A stretch of DNA of 39,119 nucleotides from Porticoccaceae bacterium (GTDB lineage Bacteria; Pseudomonadota; Gammaproteobacteria; Pseudomonadales; Porticoccaceae), in contig NZEU01000021.1 of NCBI GenBank assembly GCA_002689135.1, positions 18,553-57,671 on the forward strand, in the 5' to 3' direction. The number at the start of each line of letters is the position of its first letter. Within the stretch, counting starts at the first letter, position 1. A program made the translations under genes and the position numbers. Shown in pieces: positions 1 through 9,355 of this stretch. The notes beneath the pieces were generated by a model. That model did no database searches. It was not told the origin of the DNA and saw only the letters and a list, made by a program, of their open reading frames with translations.

Positions 1-1
1 T

Positions 2-460
2 CAACCAATGACGGCCCAAGCAAAAGCGCTTTACCAATTGAGCGTAAACAACATTTATGACAGATTCATTACATTGGTCTCAAGTGGACGTGACCTTGAG
101 TCGGAGCATGTTTTAAATATTGCTCAAGGAAAAGTCTGGACCGGTAAAGATGCTATGGAATATGGGCTAGTTGATGAGTTGGGCGACCTTAAGGATGCCA
201 CCCAAATCGCTGCCAAGCTAGCAAAATTGGATCAGTACGAGATAGAATTTAAAGAATCGCCAAGCACCCTGTTTCAGAAACTTCTTAGAGGCTTAAATGT
301 ATATGTCTCCGAGGCTATAAAAGCGCTTTCATTTTATGAAGTGTTTACTCATCCGATGTCGGTTGCCGCATTGGACCCAACTTTTGACCATATGAGAACG
401 GTTTCCGTTCTAAATGATCCGCGAGGACTATACCTTTATTGTCATAATTGCCCAATTTGA
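2..460 (+). CDS. sppA: Signal peptide peptidase SppA (protease IV), C-terminal part
   Basis: The frame is open from the first bases of the window, so this is the 3' end of a longer gene cut by the window edge. SppA is an inner-membrane serine protease that cleaves released signal peptides on the periplasmic side. The visible ~152 residues match the end of the long (67K) SppA type: the stretch YDRFITLV, the segment AQGKVWTGKDAMEYGLVDELG, typical of the S49 family, and a terminal NDPRGLYLYCHNC motif resembling the enterobacterial C-terminus. The catalytic Ser and Lys lie upstream of the window and cannot be checked. It ends 17 bp before the convergent hda gene. The family assignment is firm; completeness of the gene is unknown. 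Confidence 0.9.
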   Translation, partial: QPMTAQAKALYQLSVNNIYDRFITLVSSGRDLESEHVLNIAQGKVWTGKDAMEYGLVDELGDLKDATQIAAKLAKLDQYEIEFKESPSTLFQKLLRGLNVYVSEAIKALSFYEVFTHPMSVAALDPTFDHMRTVSVLNDPRGLYLYCHNCPI

Positions 461-477
461 GCGAACTTGACAAATGA

Positions 478-1155
478 TCATAGGTCCAGCGCAGACTTGA
501 TCAGAGGTTGTGTAATCGGTCGCTTTTCACTTAAAGCTTTGAGATCAATTTTCTTCAAATCATCTACTACACTACCAGCACTTCGTTTAGTGCGATTAAA
601 CATGTAAACAGCCAAATCATGTGTGAAATTCAGTCCCATGCGTTTCGCTCTATATTTTATTAAGTTTAGAAGGTCAGCATCTCTGTAATCTTCGAAATGT
701 AACACCACTCCCGACTTCAGCCGAGTAATTAAATCAGGAAAACGAATATTCATTAAGTTTAATCGTTTATGAGAGGCGAAAACCAAACGAGTTCCGTTTT
801 CACAGCACCGATTAAAAAGATGGAAAACAGCTTTTTCCCAGTATTGGTTTAATAAAATAATATGAATATCATCCAAGCACACCAGCGACCCCTCTTCTAG
901 GCCCTCGAAGATTTTGTCTGTAGAGTTTGCATCCAATAGCCCTAAATTTATATACATCGAATCTCTTTCAAGTTTACAAGCGGCTTGTAATAAGTGAGAT
1001 AACCCAGTCCCCGCATTACCTGATAAAAAGATATATGGCTCAGATCGCTTTGACAAACATTGCATTGCAGTATGCTGAAGCGTTCCAAACGGGGCATAAA
1101 AATTTTCGAAAGTCGCTTCATCATCTAGCGTAATAGACAAACTAAGCTGACTCAC
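478..1155 (-). CDS. hda: DnaA regulatory inactivator Hda
   Basis: Hda is a DnaA-like AAA+ protein that binds the DNA-loaded sliding clamp and stimulates ATP hydrolysis by DnaA, limiting re-initiation (RIDA). At 225 aa it is close to the usual length. The N-terminus carries a clamp-binding QLSLSI motif (residues 3-8). The P-loop position reads GNAGTGLSH (46-54), without the usual lysine, which is also the case in other Hda proteins. A Walker B-like VCLDDI and a sensor/arginine-finger region follow. Translation appears to start at GTG, overlapping the stop of the upstream DUF2066 gene as GTGA, so the two are translationally coupled. Pseudomonas has the same hda-DUF2066-purM neighbourhood. Confidence 0.92.
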   Translation of the reverse strand: MSQLSLSITLDDEATFENFYAPFGTLQHTAMQCLSKRSEPYIFLSGNAGTGLSHLLQAACKLERDSMYINLGLLDANSTDKIFEGLEEGSLVCLDDIHIILLNQYWEKAVFHLFNRCCENGTRLVFASHKRLNLMNIRFPDLITRLKSGVVLHFEDYRDADLLNLIKYRAKRMGLNFTHDLAVYMFNRTKRSAGSVVDDLKKIDLKALSEKRPITQPLIKSALDL

Positions 1156-2231
1156 TTTTTTACCCAGCGAAGCGCAATTTCACCCAACTCAAAAGATTGT
1201 TCGGCGACAACAGGAAGAAATTTGCCGCTCCTTAATAAGGACTTATATAGTCTGTGAGCTTCATCCTCAACGTTAACAACAATTTCAACTCTAGTCTCAT
1301 ATACTTCCGACGTTTGAATATTTTTAACCAACTCTAGCCGCTCAAGATTGATAATTAACTCTCTATATTGGGAATAGGAGTTAATTCCATCGATGATTAA
1401 CATTACTTTATTTTCTGCCGTCTGAGGAATAAAAACATAATGGTCAGCCACTCCATCTATGATTTTGTTTATTGAAACGTCCAAAAAATTTGAAATACTG
1501 GCAGATCGATAGTCACCTAATTTCCTTACATCTGCTACTTGATAGAGCCATGCACCACGAATTTCGCCCGTGGATGTTTTATAAAAACGTAGCATTAACC
1601 ATACATCACTCTCATATCTTTGGGATGCTTCAGCGATAATTTCAGCATCCATTCGCCAAGCGTTTTGTATAGGAAGAGAAAGTACGTCTTCAAGATCATA
1701 GTTGGGAGACACAAATGGAATACCCCGTTGATCTAGCATATTTTTCACTAGATTTACGATACCAGGCTGTGTCTGAATATTAACGAATTGGCGTCCTAGT
1801 TCCGCATCATCACTTAAAATCCAAATCAATACCAAAGGTCGATTAGATGGTAGAAGCGGAAATTTTTGCACACGCAAAAATCGCTCCATGGCAGTCGGAG
1901 AGAAACTTACTTTTAGACTAATTTTTTCTGGTTTATTCAAAGTTGTCTCAAGCGCATCGGAGTAACCCCAAACTTCGATGTAATCATCAAGATTATTAAG
2001 TGCTTCAACAAGTTCGTTTGCTGACGCCAGCTTGCTATTCCCCGTTAATTTGACCACCACCTTACGCAAAGCATCCCGTAACCCTTGCTCCATCGCCAGA
2101 CGACTTTGATTAGGAATTAAAACTTCTGTACTGTAAAGATCATTTACTTGTTTTCCCATACTTAATGGACTAAAAAACAAGGCCAAAGATAAAGAAACGA
2201 AATACGCGTAGAATTTCAAATTAATCTCCAT
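1152..2231 (-). CDS. DUF2066 domain protein, secreted
   Basis: This is a member of the DUF2066 family, which in Pseudomonas-like genomes sits between hda and purM; its function is not established. I place the start at the internal Met (2231) because the following residues make a clean signal peptide (MEINLKFYAYF, hydrophobic core, then PLSMGKQ). An upstream Met at 2276 would add 15 residues that do not look like a leader, although AAGG lies just in front of it. The mature part starts with VNDLYSTEVLIPNQS, typical for the family, which then shows a conserved ALRKVVVKLTGN block. It is divergent from purM, and its 3' end overlaps hda by four bases. Confidence 0.8.
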   Translation of the reverse strand: MEINLKFYAYFVSLSLALFFSPLSMGKQVNDLYSTEVLIPNQSRLAMEQGLRDALRKVVVKLTGNSKLASANELVEALNNLDDYIEVWGYSDALETTLNKPEKISLKVSFSPTAMERFLRVQKFPLLPSNRPLVLIWILSDDAELGRQFVNIQTQPGIVNLVKNMLDQRGIPFVSPNYDLEDVLSLPIQNAWRMDAEIIAEASQRYESDVWLMLRFYKTSTGEIRGAWLYQVADVRKLGDYRSASISNFLDVSINKIIDGVADHYVFIPQTAENKVMLIIDGINSYSQYRELIINLERLELVKNIQTSEVYETRVEIVVNVEDEAHRLYKSLLRSGKFLPVVAEQSFELGEIALRWVKK

Positions 2232-2315
2232 ATTAATAGGCTCAATATACCAGAGATTGATGAAAAATTTGGTCATTCACCTTAAAATAAAGAGTTTAAG
2301 ATTCTGTGAATTTAT

Positions 2316-3365
2316 ATGAGCGATAAAAACGAATCCGATAGTTACAAAAGTTCTGGAGTCGATATTGATGCCGGCGCGCAACTCGTAGAAGAAATTAAAG
2401 ATTCGGTAAGACGGACGAATAGATTCGGAGTTCTGTCCGGACTAGGCGGTTTTGGAGGGCTCTTCGAAATGCCAACCTCATTCCGTCAGCCTGTTCTCGT
2501 ATCCAGTACAGATGGCGTGGGCACAAAATTAAAGCTTGCAATAACGCACGATAAGTACCAAAACGTTGGCATAGACCTGGTAGCAATGTGCGTTAACGAT
2601 ATTATTTGCTCCGGGGCTGAACCTCTATTCTTTTTGGATTATTACGCAACAGGGAAATTAAATGTGCCAACTGCAACATCTGTTATCAAAAGTATCGCAA
2701 ATGGTTGTGAGCGGTCGGGTTGCGCGCTAATAGGAGGAGAAACAGCAGAAATGCCTGGCATGTACGGGGGAACTGATTTCGATCTCGCAGGATTTTGCGT
2801 TGGAATTGTAGAGAAAAGCAAAATTATAGATGGAAGCAAAGTGAGTGCAGGAGATTCCCTGCTTGCCCTACGCTCAAGCGGACCTCACTCTAATGGTTTT
2901 TCATTAATTCGGAAGGTAATAGAGGTGCGTGAAACGGCAATTGAAAATGCGTACATTAACAAAACACCTCTTATCGATTTATTGATGATGCCGACTAAAA
3001 TATATGTGAAATCTATATTAAATCTGCTTAAAGAGGTTTCCATTCATGGAATCGCTCATATTACTGGTGGAGGTCTCCTCGAGAATATACCGAGGTTTCT
3101 CCCACCTAATACCACAGCAAAAATAAATTGTTCCTCGTGGGAAATACCAAAGGTTTTTAATTGGATAAAACAAGAAGGTAACCTTGACTTAAGAGAGATG
3201 TATCGTACATTCAATTGCGGAATCGGCATGGTAATTTGTGTATCTCCCCGAGATATTGATCGAGCAATAATGGTACTAAAAAAATCAGGTGAGGAACCAT
3301 TCTTAATTGGACATGTCGAAACAAGCAATACAGTAGAAGCTAAAGTCTGTTTGGAGAGGTCTTAA
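2316..3365 (+). CDS. purM: Phosphoribosylformylglycinamidine cyclo-ligase (AIR synthetase)
   Basis: PurM converts FGAM to aminoimidazole ribotide with ATP, the fifth step of purine synthesis, in the cytosol. The 349-aa length is normal. Recognisable motifs are the substrate/ATP site DGVGTKL (residues 66-72), MCVNDI (91-96), [11 protein letters not shown] and the [13 protein letters not shown] block of the C-terminal domain. The start ATG is followed by a short variable tail before the conserved GVDIDAG. It is followed after 2 bp by purN, whose Shine-Dalgarno (GGAGAGG) lies in the end of purM, so the two are one operon. It is transcribed divergently from DUF2066-hda. Confidence 0.96.
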   Translation: MSDKNESDSYKSSGVDIDAGAQLVEEIKDSVRRTNRFGVLSGLGGFGGLFEMPTSFRQPVLVSSTDGVGTKLKLAITHDKYQNVGIDLVAMCVNDIICSGAEPLFFLDYYATGKLNVPTATSVIKSIANGCERSGCALIGGETAEMPGMYGGTDFDLAGFCVGIVEKSKIIDGSKVSAGDSLLALRSSGPHSNGFSLIRKVIEVRETAIENAYINKTPLIDLLMMPTKIYVKSILNLLKEVSIHGIAHITGGGLLENIPRFLPPNTTAKINCSSWEIPKVFNWIKQEGNLDLREMYRTFNCGIGMVICVSPRDIDRAIMVLKKSGEEPFLIGHVETSNTVEAKVCLERS

Positions 3366-3367
3366 AT

Positions 3368-4048
3368 ATGGAAAAAAATAGTGCCACAAATCGAATCGTT
3401 ATCCTTATCTCGGGTAATGGCACTAATCTCCAATCAATAATCAATGCTCGTAGTGTGGGAGAACTAAATGCCGAAATTGTCGCAGTGATCAGTGATCGAA
3501 GGAATGTCTTTGGCTTAGAGCGTGCAAAACTCGCTGGCATCCCTACAATTACTCTTGAACATACCCAATTCGGTCATCGCGATGAGTTTGACCTCACACT
3601 TGCCAAGACCGTGGCAAAATTTAACCCAACTTTAATTCTTTTATCTGGATTTATGCGTGTTCTAGGTAATAAATTTTTGCGCCACTTCCAACGTAACATT
3701 ATTAATATCCATCCCTCACTCCTTCCAAAATATAAAGGGCTCAAGACTCATCAAAGAGCAATAGAAGCGGGCGATTCTTTCGCGGGGGCAACGGTGCACT
3801 TCGTCAATGAATACCTCGATGCAGGGCCTTGTATTTTACAAGCAAAAGTAAAGATTGGCCCCGATGAAAATTGTGAATCATTAGCAAAAAGAGTACTAAA
3901 AATGGAGCATATTATTTTTCCGTTGGCAGTCCAGTGGTTCTGCGATAGACGCTTGGCGCTGAAAAATGGAATCGCTATTTTTGACGGCATCCCGCTTCCT
4001 AAAATGGGGCAGCAATTTAAAAATAGTAGTTCTATCCTGTATAGTTGA
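3368..4048 (+). CDS. purN: Phosphoribosylglycinamide formyltransferase
   Basis: PurN transfers a formyl group from 10-formyl-THF to GAR in purine synthesis. The N-terminal phosphate loop VILISGNGTNL (residues 11-21) and the active-site block NIHPSLLPKYKG are present. The catalytic triad corresponds to Asn113, His115 and Asp151 (E. coli Asn106, His108, Asp144). At 226 aa it is slightly longer than the ~212 aa E. coli enzyme, mainly through the tails. It forms an operon with purM directly upstream. The downstream DUF3108 gene begins within 45 bp and is probably cotranscribed, as in Pseudomonas. Confidence 0.95.
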   Translation: MEKNSATNRIVILISGNGTNLQSIINARSVGELNAEIVAVISDRRNVFGLERAKLAGIPTITLEHTQFGHRDEFDLTLAKTVAKFNPTLILLSGFMRVLGNKFLRHFQRNIINIHPSLLPKYKGLKTHQRAIEAGDSFAGATVHFVNEYLDAGPCILQAKVKIGPDENCESLAKRVLKMEHIIFPLAVQWFCDRRLALKNGIAIFDGIPLPKMGQQFKNSSSILYS

Positions 4049-4089
4049 TTTGGCACTTAAAACGAATTAGCGTGACTTTAGAGTATAAA

Positions 4090-4827
4090 ATGAAAAAACA
4101 TGTATTACTCTTGGTACTAAGTTTTTCAGCCGCAACTCCTATCCTCTGTAATGTGACAACTTCGGACGCGGTTATAGTTGAATCAACTGCAGAATATGCG
4201 GCAACCTTTAATGGCATTCCAATAAAAGCAAAAAAAACCGTCACCCGAGCCGATCATAATATCTATGAAGATATTTTAAATGCATCATCTATCTTTGGCA
4301 CTTTAACTCAAATGTCGAGGTATCAATTTGATGATAATGGTAAATTGAGACCCTTATATTCATATGATAAACGTGCTTTTTTTGGTGCGATTCGTCACGA
4401 GGAACAAGAGTTCTTGTGGAACGAAAATAAAATTATATTCAAGAAAAAAGGGGGACAGTCGGAAGTCGTTCTGCCAGCACACGCTTATGACACTATCACT
4501 CATCGTTTGCAATTGCGGCGCGATTTGGTTGGAAAGTCAGTTGTATTCGAATACGTTGTCATCAGTGGAGGAAAAAAACAACTTTACAACTATCGGAAAG
4601 TTGGCGAAGAAACTATTGAAACTCCATTCGGCTCAATCGAAACTATCGTTTTATCTCGAGAACGGGACAACAAATTTCGTCAAACAACTTTGTGGCTAGC
4701 AAAAAACTGGACATATTTTCTAGTAAAATTGGAGCAAATAGAAAATAATGAAAAATATAGGATGTTAATTCAAAATGCAGTAATTAATGGCAAGCAAATG
4801 GTCGCTAAAAATTTAGGTGACAAATGA
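4090..4827 (+). CDS. DUF3108 domain protein, exported
   Basis: This 245-aa protein has the DUF3108 pattern: an N-terminal segment resembling YAATFNGIPIKAKKTVTR, a beta-rich middle with repeated aromatic/charged strands, and a late stretch TTLWLAKNWTYFLVKLEQIE. Function is unknown; the family is usually exported. I chose the ATG at 4090 over the longer reading because it opens a signal peptide (MKKHVLLLVLSFSAATPILC) and has GAG seven bases upstream. The Cys at the end of the leader might be lipidated, but the lipobox is poor. It lies downstream of purN and overlaps the next gene by ATGA, a conserved arrangement near purMN in Pseudomonas-type genomes. Confidence 0.78.
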   Translation: MKKHVLLLVLSFSAATPILCNVTTSDAVIVESTAEYAATFNGIPIKAKKTVTRADHNIYEDILNASSIFGTLTQMSRYQFDDNGKLRPLYSYDKRAFFGAIRHEEQEFLWNENKIIFKKKGGQSEVVLPAHAYDTITHRLQLRRDLVGKSVVFEYVVISGGKKQLYNYRKVGEETIETPFGSIETIVLSRERDNKFRQTTLWLAKNWTYFLVKLEQIENNEKYRMLIQNAVINGKQMVAKNLGDK

Positions 4828-5669
4828 AAATTTCTCATAGTTTCAAGAGATCGCATGTATATATTATTTTACTATGTGTCGTAATCGCTGGTTTGGTTTC
4901 AACTTTATTCCTTATTAATCACCAAAACGGGAAAATTGACTCTTCACTAGTTTCCACTAGCGAAACGGATAAGACCGCTGCCGAAAAACCTATCGATCCA
5001 ATAATTCCCGAAGCGATAATTCCCTCACTAACTCCGAAGCTAGTTACTCAGGAAGTCGACACAACGGTCGTAGAGCAAGTCACTCTACCAACATTGAATG
5101 AAAGTGATTCTTTCTTGAGAGATAATTTGTCTATTATCTCGTCAGACTCATCGTTTCTGCGGTGGATTACGAAAGATGACCTCTTCAGAAGAGTTGCAAG
5201 TTATTTTGATGGTTTGTCACGCGGCGTCATATTAAATAAAATTTTTCCTCTAAGTGCACCTGAGGGTGACTTTACTATACACAAGAGTGGTGATGAGCTT
5301 CTCCTAAACGCTGGAAATTACGAGCGTTATAGTAAAACCATAGATGTCATACTAAGCGTGGACATGGCATTGATAGCAGAAGTATTTCACAATACTCGTC
5401 CACTATTAGAAGCCGCTTTCGCAGAAATGGGCTATAACTCTCGACAAATGGATGGAATTATTTTGCAATCAATTGAGCAAATTTTATCAACACCTATAAT
5501 AGCGAGACCTATTGCGTTATCGCAGGAATCAGTTCTCTACCAATTTGCAGACCCAGATCTAGAACAATTATCTCCTATCCAAAAACAGTTGTTGCGCGCG
5601 GGACCCGAGAACACGCAAAAACTTCAATTTCAGGCTTTAGAGTTAAAGGATGCGCTTCTTAATCCTTAG
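4824..5669 (+). CDS. DUF3014 domain protein, membrane-anchored
   Basis: This 281-aa protein has one N-terminal transmembrane segment (about residues 11-30, VYIILLCVVIAGLVSTLFLI), a Pro/Thr-rich linker (about 50-85), then a globular part starting LPTLNESDSFLRDNL. That part contains WITKDDLFRRVASYFDGLSRG, the core signature I associate with DUF3014. The topology suggests a periplasmic domain anchored in the inner membrane. No biochemical role is known to me. It is translationally coupled (ATGA) to the DUF3108 gene and ends 14 bp before the convergent dcd. Confidence 0.75.
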   Translation: MKISHSFKRSHVYIILLCVVIAGLVSTLFLINHQNGKIDSSLVSTSETDKTAAEKPIDPIIPEAIIPSLTPKLVTQEVDTTVVEQVTLPTLNESDSFLRDNLSIISSDSSFLRWITKDDLFRRVASYFDGLSRGVILNKIFPLSAPEGDFTIHKSGDELLLNAGNYERYSKTIDVILSVDMALIAEVFHNTRPLLEAAFAEMGYNSRQMDGIILQSIEQILSTPIIARPIALSQESVLYQFADPDLEQLSPIQKQLLRAGPENTQKLQFQALELKDALLNP

Positions 5670-5683
5670 TAACTATTCTAAAC

Positions 5684-6250
5684 TCATGCTTTAGGGAGTG
5701 TCACTCCCCGCTGTTTCTGATACTTTCCGTCTCTATCCGCATAAGAAATTTCGCAGAGCTCATCTGATTCAAAAAATAACATTTGCGCTACACCCTCGTT
5801 GGCATATATTTTTGCAGGCAGATTGGTAGTATTCGAAAATTCCAACGTAACGTGCCCTTCCCATTCAGGCTCCAAAGGTGTCACATTTACAATAATACCG
5901 CATCTTGCGTACGTTGATTTTCCAACACAAACAGTTAACACTTTGCGGGGGATCCTGAAATATTCAATAGTCCTTGCCAGGGCAAAAGAATTTGGGGGAA
6001 TTAAACAAAAATCTCCTGAGATGTCTACAAAAGCGTCGGGATCAAAATACTTGGGATCAACAGTTTTGGAATGGACGTTAGTGAAAATCTTAAATTCATC
6101 AGCACAGCGAACATCATATCCGTAACTTGAAACTCCGTAGGATATAACTTTTTTACCGGAAACATCTTTTATTTGCCCTCCTTCGAATGGTTCGATCATA
6201 CCCATCTCTATAGCCATCTTACTGATCCACTTATCTGATTTGATACTCAT
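5684..6250 (-). CDS. dcd: dCTP deaminase
   Basis: Dcd deaminates dCTP to dUTP, feeding dTMP synthesis. The 188-aa length and sequence match the Pseudomonas-type enzyme rather than the 193-aa E. coli form. Visible conserved segments are [13 protein letters not shown] (residues 37-48), GKSTYARCG (110-118), the active-site TLEFSNT (135-141, with the presumed catalytic Glu137) and the C-terminal Q(R)GVTLPKA tail that closes over the nucleotide. A good Shine-Dalgarno (GGAG, 8 bases before ATG) supports the start. It is followed upstream on the same strand by mrp, a linkage also found in Pseudomonas. Confidence 0.95.
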   Translation of the reverse strand: MSIKSDKWISKMAIEMGMIEPFEGGQIKDVSGKKVISYGVSSYGYDVRCADEFKIFTNVHSKTVDPKYFDPDAFVDISGDFCLIPPNSFALARTIEYFRIPRKVLTVCVGKSTYARCGIIVNVTPLEPEWEGHVTLEFSNTTNLPAKIYANEGVAQMLFFESDELCEISYADRDGKYQKQRGVTLPKA

Positions 6251-6342
6251 AAATTTGACTCCAAGCGTTATGCCCTCAAGCTTGCCACTATAGCTTAGAA
6301 TGGCTTACCATCGATCGCAGAAAATTTTATCTTTTAACAAAA

Positions 6343-7143
6343 TTAATCTATTACCAACTCAAGTTTATTTTCTTGTCGTCGAGAAAGAATTTTTCCGACT
6401 GAATCTGCCATGCTCTTACAAGCAAGGGCCGCTTTGCTTTTTGCATCCGCTACTATTACCGGTATTCCCTGATCACCGTATTCCCTGATACCCCTATCCA
6501 ATGCTAATTGCCCGAGTACAATAGTATTATATTCCAAAGCAATCGTTGCACCACCGCCAGTTCCAAAAATCTCTTGGTTTTGACCACAAAAGCTACACTC
6601 ATGCATCGCCATATTTTCAACCACTCCTAGAATGGGAACATGCATTTTACTGAACATCTCAATTCCGCGTTTTGCGTCCAACAAGGCTATATCCTGGGGC
6701 GTTGTTACGATAATTACGCCGGCAAGTGCTATTTGTTGCGCAAGCGTCAGTTGAATATCGCCAGTGCCGGGGGGCATATCTACTAAAAGAACATCCAGAG
6801 CACCCCAGTCGGTGAAATTTAACATCTGTTTTAGGGCCCCAGAGGCCATAGGCCCTCGCCACGCCATTGGCGTTGTTTCGGTTACAAGATACGACATTGA
6901 CATGGTACTTAACCCAAAACTTTTTACGGGTAAAAGTTTTTTTCCATCAATAGATTCTGGACGTGTCCCCTCGGTTACACCGAGCATCTTAGCAATACTT
7001 GGACCATATATATCCGCATCTAAAAGCCCTACTTCGTACCCGCCATGGGATAATCCTAGTGCTAAATTAACTGCAACCGTCGACTTCCCGACTCCTCCTT
7101 TACCCGACGCAACCGCAACAACACTTTTTACATCATTAATCAA
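6343..7143 (-). CDS. mrp: Mrp/ApbC-type iron-sulfur cluster carrier ATPase, short form
   Basis: Mrp proteins are P-loop ATPases that carry and transfer Fe-S clusters. The deviant Walker A is GKGGVGKST (residues 14-22), DMPPGTGD lies at 122-129, and the cluster-binding CxxC is C183-SF-C186. The protein is only 266 aa: the N-terminal MIP18/DUF59 domain of the ~360-aa form seen in E. coli and Pseudomonas is missing, and the coding region starts right at the ATPase. The start is a TTG preceded by GGGGTGA at proper spacing. It is divergent from metG and sits upstream of dcd. Minimal forms of the family exist, so it may be fully functional. Confidence 0.9.
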   Translation of the reverse strand: MINDVKSVVAVASGKGGVGKSTVAVNLALGLSHGGYEVGLLDADIYGPSIAKMLGVTEGTRPESIDGKKLLPVKSFGLSTMSMSYLVTETTPMAWRGPMASGALKQMLNFTDWGALDVLLVDMPPGTGDIQLTLAQQIALAGVIIVTTPQDIALLDAKRGIEMFSKMHVPILGVVENMAMHECSFCGQNQEIFGTGGGATIALEYNTIVLGQLALDRGIREYGDQGIPVIVADAKSKAALACKSMADSVGKILSRRQENKLELVID

Positions 7144-7270
7144 AATTCACCCCGCAAAATAAAATGTTCCTTTAGTAAACTAACAACATTTACAAGAATA
7201 ACAAATGAAAAGTTAATTCAAACTATATATGATTAAATCTCTTATTATTTTATGCTGGACATGACTTCTA

Positions 7271-9289
7271 ATGTCTTCTGTTCGAAAAATACTTGTCACT
7301 AGCGCGCTCCCATACGCTAATGCCCCATTACATCTTGGGCACATACTTGAGTACACACAAACAGACATTTGGACCCGATTCCAAAAAATACGCGGTAATG
7401 ATTGTTACTACGTTTGCGCTGATGATGCACACGGGACTGCCATCATGCTTACAGCGGACGAACAACAGATTTCTCCGGAGGAACACATTAAGAAAATGCA
7501 AGCATCCCATGAGGCTGACTTTTCAGATTTCTTAATTGATGTTGACCACTTTCACTCCACCCACTCAGATGAGAACAAAATATTAGTCGAATTAATATAC
7601 AAACGTTTGGTCGATCGAGGCTTTATTGTCCAAAAAGCCATAGTACAGTCTTACGATTCCAAGAAAGAAATCTTTTTGGCAGACCGTTATATAAAAGGAC
7701 AATGTCCCAAGTGTAAAGCGTTTGATCAGTACGGAGATAATTGTGAAATTTGCGGTGCTACCTATCAAGCTACAGAATTGATTAATCCAATATCAGTTCT
7801 CTCTGGTACTACTCCCGTAACTAAAGAGTCGATACACTACTTTTTTAAACTCTCAGAATTTACTGATTACTTAAAATCCTGGACTTCGGGCAAACATTTG
7901 CAACCAGAAGTTTCGAATAAATTACGTGAATGGCTAAATGATGGCCTAAAAGATTGGGATATAAGTCGCGATGCACCCTACTTTGGTTTCAAAATTCCAG
8001 GCACATCGAAAAAATATTTTTACGTTTGGCTTGATGCACCAATTGGTTACATGGCTAGCTTTAAGGCTTTATGTAAAAAAAATGATATCAATTTCGATAC
8101 TTTTTGGAGTTCTGACAGTAAGGCGGAGCTCTATCATTTTATTGGTAAAGATATAGTGAACTTTCATGCTTTATTTTGGCCTGCCATTCTGGAGAGCACT
8201 GGTTTCCGCACACCGACCGAAATTGCGGTGCATGGCTTTGTAACAATAAATGGTTTGAAAATGTCCAAGTCTAGAGGCACCTTCATAAATGCTAGGGACT
8301 ATTTAGAACATTTAGATCCCGAATATCTTCGTTACTATTATGCAAGCAAGTTATCTCGGTCAATCGATGATGTAGATTTAAATTTCGATGACTTTGTCCA
8401 GAAAGTCAATAGTGATCTCGTTGGGAAAGTGGTGAACATTGCTAGTAGATGCGCAAAATTTGTAACCCATGGTAATGCTGGCGTTTTGTCGAAAACGATC
8501 CACAATTCTGAACTTTTGGGAAAGGTATCAGGTATCTCAGTTACCATTGCCAGACTTTACGAAAAACGAGATTTTAGTGGAGTGGTTCGATTAATTATGG
8601 CTGAGGCGGATTCGATAAATGAATATATCACCGCATCAGAGCCTTGGAAGCTAAACAAAGATGAGGAAAAAAAACAAGAGGTCCAGGATATCTGTTCATT
8701 GGGAATTAATTTGTTCCGTATCCTCATGATCTACCTAAAGCCGATCCTTCCTAAAACAGCAAAAGCCAGCGAAGTTTTTTTAAATGATGAGTTGAATTGG
8801 AGTGGTATAACTCGGCCACTGACAGATCACCAGATTGAAACTTTTTCACCAATGATCAAAAGAATTGACAAAAACTCAATCGAATCTATGCTTTCAGGAA
8901 ACAAGGCTTATTCAAATGAAAAAGTAACAGCAAAAATCAAGGCTGACGTTAATCTAAACGCAGTTGAGGAGGTAGAAATTGAAGAATTCCAAAAAATAGA
9001 TCTCCGAATCGCAAAAATCATCAAAGCTGAGACAGTTCAAGGGGCAGATAAGTTAGTGAAGCTAACTTTAGATATTGGGACGGAAACAAGACAAGTTTTG
9101 TCAGGAATAAAATCTGCTTATCTCCCTGAACAACTTGAAGGTAGGCTAACGTTAATGATAGCAAATATCGCTCCTCGCGAAATGCGATTTGGTACTTCTC
9201 ATGGAATGGTGCTTGCCGCAAGCTCAAAAAATGGTGTCTATCTGCTGGAACCTGACATCGGAGCGGCTCCAGGACAGAGAGTGACCTGA
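7271..9289 (+). CDS. metG: Methionyl-tRNA synthetase
   Basis: MetG charges tRNA-Met and initiator tRNA. At 672 aa it is the long dimeric form. The order is: Rossmann catalytic core with HLGH (21-24) in [11 protein letters not shown]; a zinc knuckle with Cys145, Cys148, Cys158 and Cys161; the KMSKS loop (330-334); an anticodon-binding helical domain; and a C-terminal EMAP/Trbp111-like tRNA-binding domain beginning near [18 protein letters not shown]. All signature residues are intact. It is divergent from mrp and followed after 66 bp by rnfA on the same strand, as in several gammaproteobacteria, so read-through into the rnf operon is possible. Confidence 0.97.
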   Translation: MSSVRKILVTSALPYANAPLHLGHILEYTQTDIWTRFQKIRGNDCYYVCADDAHGTAIMLTADEQQISPEEHIKKMQASHEADFSDFLIDVDHFHSTHSDENKILVELIYKRLVDRGFIVQKAIVQSYDSKKEIFLADRYIKGQCPKCKAFDQYGDNCEICGATYQATELINPISVLSGTTPVTKESIHYFFKLSEFTDYLKSWTSGKHLQPEVSNKLREWLNDGLKDWDISRDAPYFGFKIPGTSKKYFYVWLDAPIGYMASFKALCKKNDINFDTFWSSDSKAELYHFIGKDIVNFHALFWPAILESTGFRTPTEIAVHGFVTINGLKMSKSRGTFINARDYLEHLDPEYLRYYYASKLSRSIDDVDLNFDDFVQKVNSDLVGKVVNIASRCAKFVTHGNAGVLSKTIHNSELLGKVSGISVTIARLYEKRDFSGVVRLIMAEADSINEYITASEPWKLNKDEEKKQEVQDICSLGINLFRILMIYLKPILPKTAKASEVFLNDELNWSGITRPLTDHQIETFSPMIKRIDKNSIESMLSGNKAYSNEKVTAKIKADVNLNAVEEVEIEEFQKIDLRIAKIIKAETVQGADKLVKLTLDIGTETRQVLSGIKSAYLPEQLEGRLTLMIANIAPREMRFGTSHGMVLAASSKNGVYLLEPDIGAAPGQRVT

Positions 9290-9318
9290 AGCAATAAAAA
9301 AATCTAACCTTGGCAAAG

Positions 9319-9330
9319 TTGAGTGCTCAA
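9319..9330. promoter_or_regulatory. 12-bp palindrome upstream of rnfA
   Basis: TTGAGTGCTCAA is a perfect 12-bp palindrome, 25 bp before the rnfA start codon and just after metG. It could be an operator, but I recognise no regulator for it and no good promoter around it. A chance palindrome in AT-rich DNA is possible. Confidence 0.25.
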
Positions 9331-9355
9331 ATTTCTGGTTTATTGGGGATAACGG

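Noticed and set aside
1-460. SppA looks truncated to ~150 aa
   Set aside because: The frame is open through the window edge; the missing N-terminal part is simply outside the window.
478-1155. Hda lacks the Walker A lysine (GNAGTGLSH)
   Set aside because: Other Hda proteins also lack this lysine at the P-loop, so it is not a lesion.
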